Shown piece by piece: positions 25,237-35,506 of a DNA stretch of 64,000 nucleotides (its first letter is position 1; every line of letters begins with the position of its first letter). The notes under the pieces were generated by a model that was not told the origin of the DNA, searched no databases, and worked only from the letters and a program-made list of their open reading frames with translations. Both the position numbers and the translations under genes were made by a program. Source of the stretch: Lewinellaceae bacterium (GTDB taxonomy: Bacteria > Bacteroidota > Bacteroidia > Chitinophagales > Saprospiraceae); NCBI GenBank assembly GCA_016719605.1, contig JADJYW010000012.1, positions 275,487 to 339,486 of the forward strand, written 5' to 3'.

Positions 25237-26736
25237 TTATGTCAGTTGAAACTCGGGCATACGCACGAGGTATTGCAGCAGGTTGATGATCTGGCCCGGA
25301 GCTTGGCCGAAGTCGAGGCTCCAAATCCCGCCGGTGAAATAGTTTTCCGGCACACCCGATTTGAAATACGCTGTGGCGGCTTGCAGGTAAAGCGGTTCGA
25401 GGGTCTGGCCGGTGAAATAATCTACCATGGCTGCGGTGACTACGGCGGGGTCTTTGCTGTTGTTGGTCAATGCTTTGGCTATGGTTCGCAGGTTTTCCTG
25501 TAGTTGGGGGTCTTGCGACAAAAAGTAGGTAGCTATGGTGGCATAATTCCACCTGGCCGTGAGCGTGCTCTCGTTGATCCAGGAACGGTGCTCCTGCCAG
25601 CCGGCCACGTTGGGTGGTATGAAAAATTCCTGCCCGAGTTTTTGTATCCAGAACGTGATATCGTTCCACCATTCCGGGGGTATGCCGGCGGGATTGGTCA
25701 CACCGGCCATTTTCAGGACGGGGATAAAGGTTTCGACCGGACTTTTGAGTTTGGCGTTCAGGAAGTCCTGCTCAAAAAAATGCTCGCTTTTGAAGAGTTG
25801 TTTGAGCATGGGCAGCAGTTCCCAGTCGTTGTCGCGGAATGTTTCCGCCAACCCTGCAATGACTGCCGGGGTTTCTTCCTGGTGTACATAATGGCGGTAA
25901 ATTTTGCCCGCAATGAAATGCGATACCTCATTGGCGCGCGCGGAGAAGATGTGCAGGTGTGCGCCATCGGGATCAAAATTGTCGGTCACCCCGAAGATCG
26001 TCTTGTCGCTGTTGTCAAACCGGGCCGGATCGAAGGCCGCGGGGGTACAGTCGTTGAATGAGGCGGTCCAACCGGTCAGGGCGCGTGCCATTTCCACCAC
26101 ATCCTGCTGGGTGTAGCCGTTGTTTTCGCCCATCGTAAACAGTTCCATGAGCTCGCGGGCGTAGTTTTCATTGGGGTTTCCTACCACATTCAGATTGCCG
26201 TTCAGGAAAACGAGCATAGCCGGGTTTTTGCCCATTTCCACTACAAAGTCGCGAAAGTTGCCGAGGGCTTTTTCGTGCAACAGCAGGTAGTAGCGCCAGA
26301 GATAGGCGTTACAACCGTAGATGATGAGTTTGGTGACAAAGTGGTTGTGCCAAAAAAAAGCCATTTTGGCTCGAACGCCCTCGCCCAGCATATCGGTCAT
26401 CCAGCGGTGGCGCATTTCGCGGCGGTGCTCTTCGGTTTTGTCAAAACCAAAAGGCGCGTAGTCCTCCGAGTCCCAATCGGCCCAATACGGCGGCGTCGGC
26501 GCGGGCAGAGCAGCTGCAGTGTCGAGCAATAAATCAACCAGTGCGGACGGGGTCATCTGCAGTCCTTGCTGGATTTGGTCGTGTGTGGCGCCATAGCCGA
26601 GGCGGCGGTACAGGTGCGCTACGCGGCGGGCATCCCAGGGTTTGCCGGCCGAAGGAATGTACGGGTCCAGCGAGTCGCTCACGGGCGGCGGCGGCGCGGC
26701 GGCGCGTTCGGTAGAAAGATCAGTGTGTGCTGCCAT
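25237..26736 (-). CDS. DUF1800 family protein
   Basis: A 499-residue protein of the DUF1800 family. Blocks: WDARRVAHLYRRLGYGAT near the start, KMAFFWHNHFVTK, NENYARELMELFTMGENNGY, VEMARALTGWTASFNDC, FIAGKIYRHYV and the C-terminal PPNVAGWQEHRSWINEST. The N terminus carries a Pro/Ala-rich stretch and no obvious signal peptide. It is upstream of and co-directional with DUF1501; the two always-paired families are thought to act together outside the cytoplasm, but the reaction is not established. Confidence 0.92.
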   Translation of the reverse strand: MAAHTDLSTERAAAPPPPVSDSLDPYIPSAGKPWDARRVAHLYRRLGYGATHDQIQQGLQMTPSALVDLLLDTAAALPAPTPPYWADWDSEDYAPFGFDKTEEHRREMRHRWMTDMLGEGVRAKMAFFWHNHFVTKLIIYGCNAYLWRYYLLLHEKALGNFRDFVVEMGKNPAMLVFLNGNLNVVGNPNENYARELMELFTMGENNGYTQQDVVEMARALTGWTASFNDCTPAAFDPARFDNSDKTIFGVTDNFDPDGAHLHIFSARANEVSHFIAGKIYRHYVHQEETPAVIAGLAETFRDNDWELLPMLKQLFKSEHFFEQDFLNAKLKSPVETFIPVLKMAGVTNPAGIPPEWWNDITFWIQKLGQEFFIPPNVAGWQEHRSWINESTLTARWNYATIATYFLSQDPQLQENLRTIAKALTNNSKDPAVVTAAMVDYFTGQTLEPLYLQAATAYFKSGVPENYFTGGIWSLDFGQAPGQIINLLQYLVRMPEFQLT

Positions 26737-26979
26737 ACGGGAAACGGCGTTTATTTTTGGATAAAAGGTTTGTTCAGGCGCTTTTTTGGCAATCCAATGC
26801 CGTGTCGCTTGTTTTTAAATGCCAAAATTAGATAGAATTCTATTCCCCCAAATACTTGAAGGCTACCTACCTTTATTCCCGATTATTTTAATCGTCCTCT
26901 TTATTGCTTGAAAAGTCCATTGATAATCTTCCTTGCAGCTATCTGTTCCAGTCTGCAAGGACCAAATGGAGCAAAAAAA

Positions 26980-29900
26980 ATGCTCATGCGTCTCCCGGCA
27001 TTTCCATACTGTTTTCTGTTTTTGATATGCAGCGCTGCCCGGCTCACCGGCCAGACTGTTCTCTTCGAGGAAAAATTCAACACCTGTAGCCTGTCACCCG
27101 GCTGGACGGTGGGTTCTTCCGGCTATCCGGATATCGTTTGGTATGTGGATGAAGCGCAAAACCCGCTGATCCTCGGCCAAAGCATAGACGGCACCTGCAT
27201 GTTGTTTGTGGACGACAATGCGGCCGGAGCGGGTGCGCCGGGATATGCCATCAGTTTCAGTACGCCGGCTTTCGATGTTACGCCCTACACCACCGTGGAA
27301 TGCACGATGGACGTGTATTTTCGGGCCGGCCAAACCGATTATTTACAAATTCTCGCCACCGATGGCGTGGTGGAAACCGAACTGGCGCGTTTCGATCAGT
27401 ACCGCCAGAATGAAGTGAACATCACCGACGGGCATTTTACGCTTCGGCACGATCTGTCGCTGGTATCGCTGTCACCCAATACCCGGATTATCATTCGCTA
27501 CACCAGCCCGACCGCCAGTTTCGGGAAATTTGCAGGTATAGACAACATCCGCATCACCGGTACCGGCGGCGGGGTCAATTGTTGCGGAAGCCTTCAATAC
27601 CTGCGCGATGCCCGGTGGATGGGAAACTAATATCGTAACAGGCAACCACAACTGGCGTTTCGGCAAGATCGAACTCGGTTCCAGCGCTTTCTACGACGGC
27701 AATTCGATGGACGGCTCCTGTTTCGTGTATTTTGACGATGCCAAATTGGGCGACTCCGCACAACCATCCACCATCCGCCTGCTGTCCCCCTGGTTTGACG
27801 GCAACGATTTTCTGGAATATGAACTGAACTGCGACGTCATTATGCGCTACAGCGGAGCGGAACATTTTAAAATCTACCTGCAAACCGGCCCGGCCGATTC
27901 GGTGCTGCTGTTCCAGTCAGACGGGAAAGTTGGCGGGCCATTTTTCCGGACTATGTACACCTCGCCTTCGATTTGAGTCCCTATCGTGCGGAACTCTGCC
28001 GGCTCGTTTTCGAATACTCGGACGGCGGACTTTGGGGCTATTGGACCGGTGTGGACAATGTCAAGGTGACCGGATTATGGCCGGCCAACGAGTATTGCGC
28101 CGATGCGCTGCCTTTGCTGACCGGAGCCGACTGCACGGCTGCCAACAACCGCTCGGCCACTTTCGACGGCCCCGCCCCGATCTGTGCCGGCCCATCTGTC
28201 GGCAGCCTGTGGTATGTCTGGCAAGCCGATTTTTCCGGCATAGCCCGATTGGTCACATCAGCCGATTTCAACGCAGTGGTGGATATTTTTTCCGGTTCGT
28301 GCGGCAATCTCCAACCCATTGTGTGCGACAACCGCGACGAACACGGCTTTACCGGGGAAACAACCAGTTTCGAGGCGCAAGCCGGCACCGAGTACCGCAT
28401 TCGCATCAGCGGCCAACAAGAAGGTTTTGGTCTACCCACCGGAAATTTATGCACAAAAATAGAACAGGCGCCAGGCTACCCCGAGCAGCCCGCCAACGAT
28501 ACCTGCGCCAATGCCCTGCAACTCCCGGTGAACGCCCCCTGTATACTCGCCGACAATAAAAATGCCCGGACGGCAGCCGTTCTGCCCAGTTTGAATACGC
28601 TGGCCCGGGCCGATGTGTGGTTCCATTTCGTGGCCGACAGTCTGCCCCCGGACGACTACTATGAGGTGCGCAGCAACGCGACATTTTCCGATATTATCAC
28701 GGTGTACGAGGGCGGCTGCGCCAATTTGCAGGAAGTAGCGGGCAATCACCTCGGAAGGAGTCTGGAATTGCATGACCTGACTGTCGGGCAAACATACCAT
28801 GTCCGCATCGGCGGCAACTTTGCGACGGTCGAGGGCAACCTATGTCCGGAACTTGTCACGAAACAGTTTGCGCCTCCCGCAAACGACGATTGCGCGTCGG
28901 CTATCCCGATACCCGTCGGCGGCTCCTGCGTGGCGGGCAGCAATACCGGCGCTACCTACTCCGGCTGGCGGCCGTCGTGTGCCGTTTCGGTTGGCCACGA
29001 TATCTGGTTTGCGTTCACAGCGCCCGGTTCCGGCGCCGTACGCATCAATACTGGCGCCGATTTTCGGCATACTCTCGCCGTATGGCAAGGCGACTGCAAC
29101 AACATCACCGAAATTTTTTGCGCCCTAAACCCGCTGCGCTGCGACGGCTATGTGACCGTTGGCAGTTTGACGCCCGGCCAGACGTACTATGTGCAAGTGG
29201 CATCCTGGCTGGGTATGGCCGGGCCGCAAACGGGCGCGGTTTGTATCAAAATTCTGGATGGGGCATTGCCCGCGGATATTCAGCCCCTGCAACTGACCGT
29301 GACACCGTTGTGCATCACCGGAGATTCGGCGCAGCTCAATGTAGTGGCCACAGGGGGAACGCAGCCGTACACGTTTCTCGGCAACATGCCCGAAGAAATA
29401 CTGGCCGTTGGGCTGCCGTATTTCACTGTGGTACAGGATGCTGCCGGTTGCGAGCAGTACCAGACCGGGGTGCTGGAGGATTGTACCGTTGTCCGTTGTT
29501 CGTTAGTCACCCAGGCCGCCGTCAAGGTTTTCCTACAAGGCCCGTACAACAGCAGCACCCAATTGATGCACGACAGCCTGCGCGCCAAAAACCTGATTCC
29601 GCTGACGGAGCCGTACAGCAGTATGGTGAATTTTGTGCATACCGGCGGCGGTGGCGGGGAACAGACCTCGGCCGCTGTGTTGGCTGTTAGCGGCCCCGAT
29701 GCCATTGTGGACTGGGTGTTTCTGGAATTGCGCGATCCGGCCGATCTGGCGCGAAGCGTGGCTACCCGTTCGGCCCTGCTTCAGCGCGACGGCGATGTGG
29801 TGGACGTAGACGGTGTATCGCCGGTAACATTTGAGGCGCCATCCGGGCGGTTTTACGCAATCGCTGTCCGACACCGCAACCATCTTGGCGCACAATGGGG

Positions 29901-30273
29901 GGCGCCCCTGTTTTATCCCGCTTGCACGGCGGTGGAATCGGATTTTAGAACGACGCCCACCGCAGGTTTCTATACGTTCAACGGCCTGAACCCGGTGCAG
30001 CGCCAGGTTGGAGGCCAACAAATGCTTTGGGCAGGTAATGGCCGGGTGGACTACCAAGTCAAATACAACGGCAGCGCCAACGACCGGACGATACTCCTGA
30101 GTTTGGTGGGCTTGCTCACGCCCAATACCACCATACCCGGCTACCGGCTGGAAGACTACAACATGGACGGATTAGTCAAGTACAATGGCTCGGTGAATGA
30201 CCGGAATGTACTGCTGAGCAACGTGGGGATTACGACGCCTTCCGCCATTTTGCACGATCAGGTGGCGCGGTGA
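26980..30273 (+). CDS. Large secreted multidomain protein with dockerin-like C terminus, two frameshifts
   Basis: About 1,097 residues over three frames. The signal peptide is MLMRLPAFPYCFLFLICSA at ATG 26980; a TTG at 26908 would extend it. Two MAM/jelly-roll-like modules follow (EEKFNTCSLSPGWTVGSSG and a second EAFNTCAMPGGWETN), then three PANDxCxxA-type modules (NEYCADALPLLTGADC, ANDTCANALQLPVNAPC, ANDDCASAIPIPVGGSC). The end has two dockerin-like repeats (VKYNGSANDRTILLSLVG and VKYNGSVNDRNVLLSNVG). Breaks lie near 27580 and at the T-run near 27944. It may bind glycans or other surface proteins; no enzyme domain is seen. Confidence 0.8.
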
Positions 30274-30313
30274 GTAGCGGGAGTCTGCGTACTTTTGCCG
30301 CTTACACCACCGT

Positions 30314-32134
30314 ATGATCCGCCTCCTTCGCTACTTCCGTCCGTACAAAAAACTATTGTTCCTCGCCGTGCTCAGCAACCTCCTGATGTCGCTGTTTATG
30401 GTCGTAAGTATCCCGGTATTGCAGCCGTTTTTGCAGATACTGTTCAATCCGGCGGGCGAAGAAGCGATACCGTTGCGCAGCAAGGCGCCTGCAACCGGCG
30501 GATTCCAAGCCATTGAGCAGCAAGTCAATACTTTTTTTGCCGATCTGGTCCGGGAGCATGGCCGGGAAGAGGCACTGCTCATCGTGTGCGCTTTTCTGGT
30601 GTTCACTTTTTTTGGGAAAAATCTCTTTCGGTACCTCTCGTTGTACTTTTTAGCCCCGGTGCGCAACGGTATTGTGCGCGACTTGCGGAACAAATTGGTG
30701 CGAAAAATTCTCGATCTGCCGCTGTCTTATTTTTCAGAGGCACGTAAGGGCGACCTGATGAGCCGTATCTCGGCGGATGTGCAGGAAATTGACTGGAGCA
30801 TTATCGGGGTGGTGGAGTCGGTGGCTCGCGAGCCGATTGTCATTTTGGGTAGCCTGACTTTTATGGTTTACGTTTCGCCCCAGTTGCTGGTTTTTGTGCT
30901 GGCGCTGATGCTTTTTTCCGGACTGATTATCGGCGGCATCGGGCGTTCACTTCGGCGGCAGTCCGGGGCAGTGCAAGGGCGTCTTGGTCTGATCGGCTCG
31001 TTGGTAGAAGAAACACTCGGCGGGCTTCGGATCATCAAGGGGTTCAATGCCGAGGCGTGGCAACAGGAGCGTTTCGGGCGCGAAAATACCGGCTACGCCA
31101 ACCTGCTGACCCGACTTAACCGACGAAAAGACCTGGCCTCGCCCATGTCCGAGTTTCTGGGTATTGCCGCCGTGTCGGTCATCTTGTGGTTTGGCGCCAG
31201 GCAGGTGTTTTCCGGGGAAATGTCGGCAGCCACGTTCATCACCTTTTTGTACGCTTTTTACAACATCATTGAGCCGGCCAAGCACCTGAGCGGGGCCTCG
31301 TACAGCATCCGGAAGGGGCTGGGTGCGCTGGAGCGGGTCGAGTCTGTGCTGGATGCGCCGGTGGTTATCCGCGACAACGAGCAGTCCGGCGCCATTGCGG
31401 CATTTCAGGACAAAGTAGAGTTTCGGGATGTCTCTTTTCGGTATCAGAATGCGGAACGGGATGCCCTGGAGCACATCAATCTGACCATCCCGCGCGGCAA
31501 AATCGTGGCTCTTGTAGGCGCCTCCGGGGCGGGCAAGAGCACGGTAGCCGATTTGTTGCCCCGGTTTTACGATGTGACGAAGGGGCAAATTCTGCTTGAC
31601 GGCACGGATATCCGCCACCTGCGTCTGTACGACTTGCGCGCACTCATGGGTATTGTGAGTCAGGAGGCTATCCTGTTCAACGATACCGTGCGCAACAACA
31701 TCGCCTTCGGCAGCGAATCGGCGACCGAGGCCGCGATAGAGGCCGCTGCGCGGGCTGCCAATGCGCATGATTTCATCGCTGCGCTCCCGGAAGGCTACGA
31801 CACCAACATCGGCGACCGGGGGTCGAAACTGAGCGGCGGCCAGCGCCAGCGCCTGACCATCGCCCGGGCATTGCTGAAAAACCCGCCCATCCTGATCCTC
31901 GATGAGGCAACCTCGGCATTGGATAGCGAGTCAGAGCAACTCGTGCAGGCCGCCCTCGACCGCCTGCTTCAAAACCGTACCGCGCTGGTCATTGCGCATC
32001 GCCTGAGTACGGTACAACACGCCGACGAAATTCTGGTACTGGACGGAGGCCGCGTAGTGGAGCAGGGTACGCACGAAAGTCTGTTGGCCAAAGGCGGGAT
32101 GTATCGAAAATTGGTAGAATTGCAGGCGCTTTAA
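30314..32134 (+). CDS. MsbA-like ABC transporter, fused permease/ATPase
   Basis: A 606-residue half-transporter. The permease N terminus (YKKLLFLAVLSNLLMSLFMV) has the expected six membrane helices and family motifs DLPLSYFSEARKGDLMSRIS and GSLVEETLGGLRIIKGFNAE. The ATPase has Walker A GASGAGKST, the Q-loop MGIVSQEAILFNDTVRNNI, signature LSGGQRQRLTIARALL, Walker B ILILDEATSALD and the H-loop ALVIAHRLSTV. Such proteins flip lipid A or other lipids across the inner membrane as dimers. It starts 41 bp after the secreted-protein gene. Confidence 0.92.
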   Translation: MIRLLRYFRPYKKLLFLAVLSNLLMSLFMVVSIPVLQPFLQILFNPAGEEAIPLRSKAPATGGFQAIEQQVNTFFADLVREHGREEALLIVCAFLVFTFFGKNLFRYLSLYFLAPVRNGIVRDLRNKLVRKILDLPLSYFSEARKGDLMSRISADVQEIDWSIIGVVESVAREPIVILGSLTFMVYVSPQLLVFVLALMLFSGLIIGGIGRSLRRQSGAVQGRLGLIGSLVEETLGGLRIIKGFNAEAWQQERFGRENTGYANLLTRLNRRKDLASPMSEFLGIAAVSVILWFGARQVFSGEMSAATFITFLYAFYNIIEPAKHLSGASYSIRKGLGALERVESVLDAPVVIRDNEQSGAIAAFQDKVEFRDVSFRYQNAERDALEHINLTIPRGKIVALVGASGAGKSTVADLLPRFYDVTKGQILLDGTDIRHLRLYDLRALMGIVSQEAILFNDTVRNNIAFGSESATEAAIEAAARAANAHDFIAALPEGYDTNIGDRGSKLSGGQRQRLTIARALLKNPPILILDEATSALDSESEQLVQAALDRLLQNRTALVIAHRLSTVQHADEILVLDGGRVVEQGTHESLLAKGGMYRKLVELQAL

Positions 32135-32222
32135 ATGCCGCTTCTCGTCCTTTTAATACTGCCGTAACGCCAATTTGATCCATTCCAAAATTTGCCTTTT
32201 CCGAATAAGAACAAAAGAGGCG

Positions 32223-32230
32223 TACCTTTG
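32223..32230 (+). promoter_or_regulatory. Candidate -7 box for the T9SS gene at 32290
   Basis: TACCTTTG matches TAnnTTTG exactly and lies 60 bp before the ATG in an AT-rich leader. No well-spaced -33 element was identified, so support is moderate. Confidence 0.4.
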
Positions 32231-32289
32231 AAGCAAACAATTTTGACGAAAACTTTTTTCTCATACGTTTTTTCTGCATCTACAATCCG

Positions 32290-33459
32290 ATGAAAAGAAT
32301 GCTACTTGCTGTTCTCTCCGCTTTGTGTTTCAATGCCACGGGCCAAATCACTATCTCTGCTGCCAATTTCCCCGCTGTGGGCGACACGTTCCGCTACGCC
32401 ATTGATCCGGCCCCTGCCGCCACCGATTTTATCACTCCGCCAGGAGGCAATCAACTTTGGGATTTTTCCAACCTCAAGTCCACACAAACTACCCAAACGG
32501 TGTACCTGTCCCCCAATGTGGGCAATAATGTATCCGCTTTTACAGGCGCGGATTTGCTGACGCAAACCCAGGGTGGCGGCGAGACGTACTACAACATGAC
32601 CAATAATCAGGTGGAACTAATGGGCTTTGTTGGCGGCGCCGGTATTCCCTTTATTCCGAATGCTTTGGGCCGCTTTCGCCGCCGCTGGTGGAGCGCCGCG
32701 CACCATTGGACTACGGGAACACCAACAGCCTGATCAGCAACCTCACGCTGCCATTCTCAGTGGACCAACTGCCGCCGACTTTTGATAGTTTACTCGCCAG
32801 TATTCCCGGAGCGCAGTTCATTGACTCCCTCCGGATAAAAGTGCGTTTTGACCAAAAAGACACGGTAGATGCCTGGGGCAGTCTTAAAATCCCCGGCTTG
32901 GCCGCGGCTGCGCCCGTTCTGCGCGAAAAATCTGTAGAAAAAAGTACCACCACCATGGAAGCCCGCATCAACCTGCCTTTGGGTGGCGGTTGGATAGACA
33001 TCACCAACTTCCTCGGTGGAAGTGGTTTGGACAACCTTTTTGGCGCCGACTCCACCATTTCATACCGCTTCCTGAGCGATATGCACAAGGAAGCCCTGGC
33101 TACCGTCACGGCAAACTTTGCACTGGACACCATCCAGAGCGTTCAGTTCAAACGTATTCCGCTGACTACCGCTGCGCGGAAGTCGGCGACGCACCGGTAC
33201 AGCCAGCGTGCAGGCCATCCCCAATCCAGCCATTGACTGGGTACGGTTTGATTGCAACAACCTGTCTGCTGACGAGTACACCCTGAAGATTTTTAATATC
33301 GTTGGCAAAGTCGTTTGGAAAGAGACGTTTCAGGCCGCCGGAAAACGCGCCATCTCACTTAATCTGGAAAACTTCAACAAGGGCACATACCTCTACAGTC
33401 TGGTGAATCGCAAGGGCGATATCATTGGGACCAAGCGGCTGGTAGTCGTGAAACCGTAG
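32290..33459 (+). CDS. T9SS-exported protein of unknown function, two frameshifts
   Basis: About 389 residues in three frames. Signal peptide RMLLAVLSALCFNATGQ is followed by a beta-rich body (PAVGDTFRYAIDPAPAATDF, GGNQLWDFSNLKS, FGADSTISYRFLSDMHKEAL). The C terminus is a type A T9SS sorting domain (AIPNPAIDWVRFDCNNLS ... GTYLYSLVNRKGDIIGTKRL). The frame shifts in the CGCCGCCG stretch near 32678 and again near 33180; single-base corrections join all parts. It is an abundant Bacteroidota protein type without an assigned role. Confidence 0.82.
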
Positions 33460-33475
33460 TTCGATTGATTCGATT

Positions 33476-33510
33476 GCAAAAAGTCGTCCGTATGCCGGAC
33501 GACTTTTTGC
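33476..33510. terminator. Bidirectional terminator-like hairpin
   Basis: A perfect 15-bp stem (33476-33490 with 33496-33510) with a 5-base loop, flanked by A-rich and T-rich arms, ends the T9SS gene. The next ATG is only 11 bases beyond it, the same arrangement as before the UbiD-family gene. Confidence 0.88.
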
Positions 33511-33521
33511 ATTTTTGCACG

Positions 33522-34009
33522 ATGGAACACCATCCGTATCCACTGCTCCGCCGTTTTTCTACCATCCTGTTGTACGGGCTTGCCTGGGCCTGTTGTTGGC
33601 GGCTTTGCAAATCGGGCGGTATCGCCTGGTTTTTTGGAGCAATGCCCAGGAGATTTATATGGGGTTTGTTGCCGTTCTGTTCATGGGGGTGGGTATCTGG
33701 GCCGGGCGGCAGCTGGTATTCCGGCGCTCGGCTGCGCTCCTATCCGGTTCGTCGGAGTCACTTCCCGGGGTTGTGCCGGAGCACGTTTTGGAAAAACACC
33801 GGATAACCCAACGGGAATACGAAGTGCTGCAGCATATCGCCCGGGGAATGAGTAACCAGGAGATAGCCGCGCAGATGTTTGTCTCCCTCAATACCGTAAA
33901 AACCCACACATCCAATCTTTTTTCCAAGCTGGATGTGCAGCGCCGCACGCAAGCCGTGGAAAAAGCACGAGCACTTGGGTTGATTTCGGCTACTCACCCA
34001 AAAGTGTGA
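33522..34009 (+). CDS. Small membrane-anchored LuxR-type regulator, one frameshift
   Basis: About 163 residues. Start MEHHPYPLLRRFSTILLYG opens the first membrane helix; after a break in the GGG run at 33586-33588 the frame continues LLLAALQIGRYRLVFWSNAQ, a second helix MGFVAVLFMGVGIWAGRQLV and a C-terminal LuxR helix-turn-helix (ITQREYEVLQHIARGMSNQE, then MFVSLNTVKTHTSNLFSKLD). No receiver or sensor domain is present, so it is probably a small membrane-tethered one-component regulator. Neighbouring DUF4199 genes often accompany this type in Bacteroidota. Confidence 0.82.
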
Positions 34010-34108
34010 ATAGTATATTTTCAGAAAGAATCACCTGAAAGTATGAGCGCAAAGCAGGCCCTGTCCGCGTCCTTTGCTCCATCTGTTCACCAAAACTATT
34101 GATTTGTT

Positions 34109-34626
34109 ATGAAAAAAACGGTACTCACTTATGGTTTGCTGTCCGGGGGCATAGCAGCCCTCCTGATGCTGGGCATGGCACTTTACACAGGGAAACGATC
34201 CCGAAAAATTCAGCAATGGCGAAGTTTTCGGCTACGCCGGAATTATCCTCAGCATGGTGTTTGTGTTTCTCGGTGTGCGCGCCTACCGCGACCAGATCGC
34301 CTCGGGTGTCATTTCCTTCGGGAAGGCATTTCAGGTTGGCTTGCTTATCACGCTCATTTCCTGTGCTATGTATGTGATCGCCTGGCTATTGATATCCAAC
34401 ACGTTGATGGCCGATTTTATGGATATTTTTATGGAGGAGAGTCTGAAAAAACTACAGGCATCCGGCGCCTCTGCGGAGGAAATTGCCCGGCAAACTGCCG
34501 AAATGGAGCATTTCAGCGAGATGTACAAAAATCCGTTTTTCAAAGTGGCCATTACTTTCCTGGAGCCTTTCCCGATCGGACTGGCAGGTCACCTTGATTT
34601 CGGCAGCCATCTTGCGCCGCAAGTAG
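34109..34626 (+). CDS. DUF4199 family membrane protein, two frameshifts
   Basis: About 172 residues reconstructed from three frames. Start MKKTVLTYGLLSGGIAALLM, then (after a break at the GGGAAA near 34190) GYAGIILSMVFVFLGVRAYR, ISFGKAFQVGLLITLISCAM and YVIAWLLISNTLMADFMDIF. After a second break near 34585 the end reads VTLISAAILRRK with a stop at 34624-34626, the normal DUF4199 terminus. It has four membrane helices. Function is unknown. It follows the small LuxR gene. Confidence 0.82.
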
Positions 34627-34731
34627 AAGTTTGGCTGCCGCTCCATCTTCCTTTTTTTGTGCAACCTCGTCGCTCCCTGCGCTGTCCATAGTCCCAGTGT
34701 TTGAACTAACTTTTCAATAAAACTGACTACT

Positions 34732-35361
34732 ATGCGTACCAGACCATTATTTCTCGTCTTTGCCCTGCTTTTGGCATTTTCCGCACAAGCCCAACGCGAA
34801 GAGACCGTGCTCGGCAGTCGAAGTCTCGGGTTCTCCGGAATTTGGGGGGGCAGCAAACACCAGATGACCCGTTTCGGCAACACCAATAATTATCTGAACG
34901 GGTGGCATTTCGGATTGGAGTTTGGCAAAGCCCTCACGATCGGTATCGGCAGCTACGAACTCCACGACAACCTCCAGTGGGACAACCAACCCGGCCAGGA
35001 TTTTGACATAGACTGGCGCGTCGTTAGTCTCGGCTATGGTTTTCAGAAGTTTCGCGCAGTGCATCCCATCATCGGGGTGGACGCCGGCCGTGGTACCGTG
35101 CGATTTGCTAATGAGGGTGAAGACCGTGTTTTCGTGGTACAACCTTCTGCCGGTGTGGAAATAAACCTCCTGCGCTGGTGCCACCTCGCTCTGGAAGGCG
35201 GCTATCGCTTCGTGACCGACAGCAACATCAGCCTGAGCGACCGACAGCTATCCGGTGCTTTTGGTCAGGCTACGCTCAAGTTCGGATTCTCGTGGGGTAA
35301 ATACCGGAAAACGGGTGTTTATTGGTTGACTGGTTTATTGGTTGACTGGTTTATTGGTTGA
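34732..35361 (+). CDS. Small outer-membrane beta-barrel-like protein
   Basis: A 209-residue protein with a signal peptide (LFLVFALLLAFSAQAQ) and alternating-pattern strands rich in aromatics (WHFGLEFGKALTIGIGSYEL, WRVVSLGYGFQKFRAVHPII, VQPSAGVEINLLRWCHLALE, ATLKFGFSWGKYRKTG). No family name is recognised. The last 15 or so codons (VYWLTGLLVDWFIG) and the stop are supplied by the 16-bp tandem repeat that starts at 35317, so the original C terminus was probably near SWGKYRK. Confidence 0.75.
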   Translation: MRTRPLFLVFALLLAFSAQAQREETVLGSRSLGFSGIWGGSKHQMTRFGNTNNYLNGWHFGLEFGKALTIGIGSYELHDNLQWDNQPGQDFDIDWRVVSLGYGFQKFRAVHPIIGVDAGRGTVRFANEGEDRVFVVQPSAGVEINLLRWCHLALEGGYRFVTDSNISLSDRQLSGAFGQATLKFGFSWGKYRKTGVYWLTGLLVDWFIG

Positions 35362-35443
35362 CTGGTTGGGGCGATGACGGCAAGTCGTCGCCCCAATCTC
35401 TTTTGGCCCTCGGGAGTCCAATCCACCAGTCCACCAATAAACC
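35317..35443. repeat. 16-bp tandem repeat with inverted partner and internal hairpin
   Basis: Three perfect 16-bp units lie at 35317-35332, 35333-35348 and 35349-35364. A hairpin with 13-bp arms (35366-35378 with 35384-35396) follows, then an inverted partial copy at 35426-35443 (16 of 18 bases complementary to a unit junction). The whole block resembles other palindromic intergenic repeats here and overlaps the 3' end of the preceding gene. Confidence 0.88.
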
Positions 35444-35467
35444 AATCCACCCGCCCGACTTTTCGCG

Positions 35468-35475
35468 TAGATTTG
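35468..35475 (+). promoter_or_regulatory. Candidate -7 box for rocD
   Basis: TAGATTTG matches TAnnTTTG exactly, 32 bp before the rocD ATG. The -33 position falls in the repeat and shows no clear TTTG. Confidence 0.45.
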
Positions 35476-35506
35476 CGGCATTGATCACGCAATCGTTCCT
35501 AGCATC

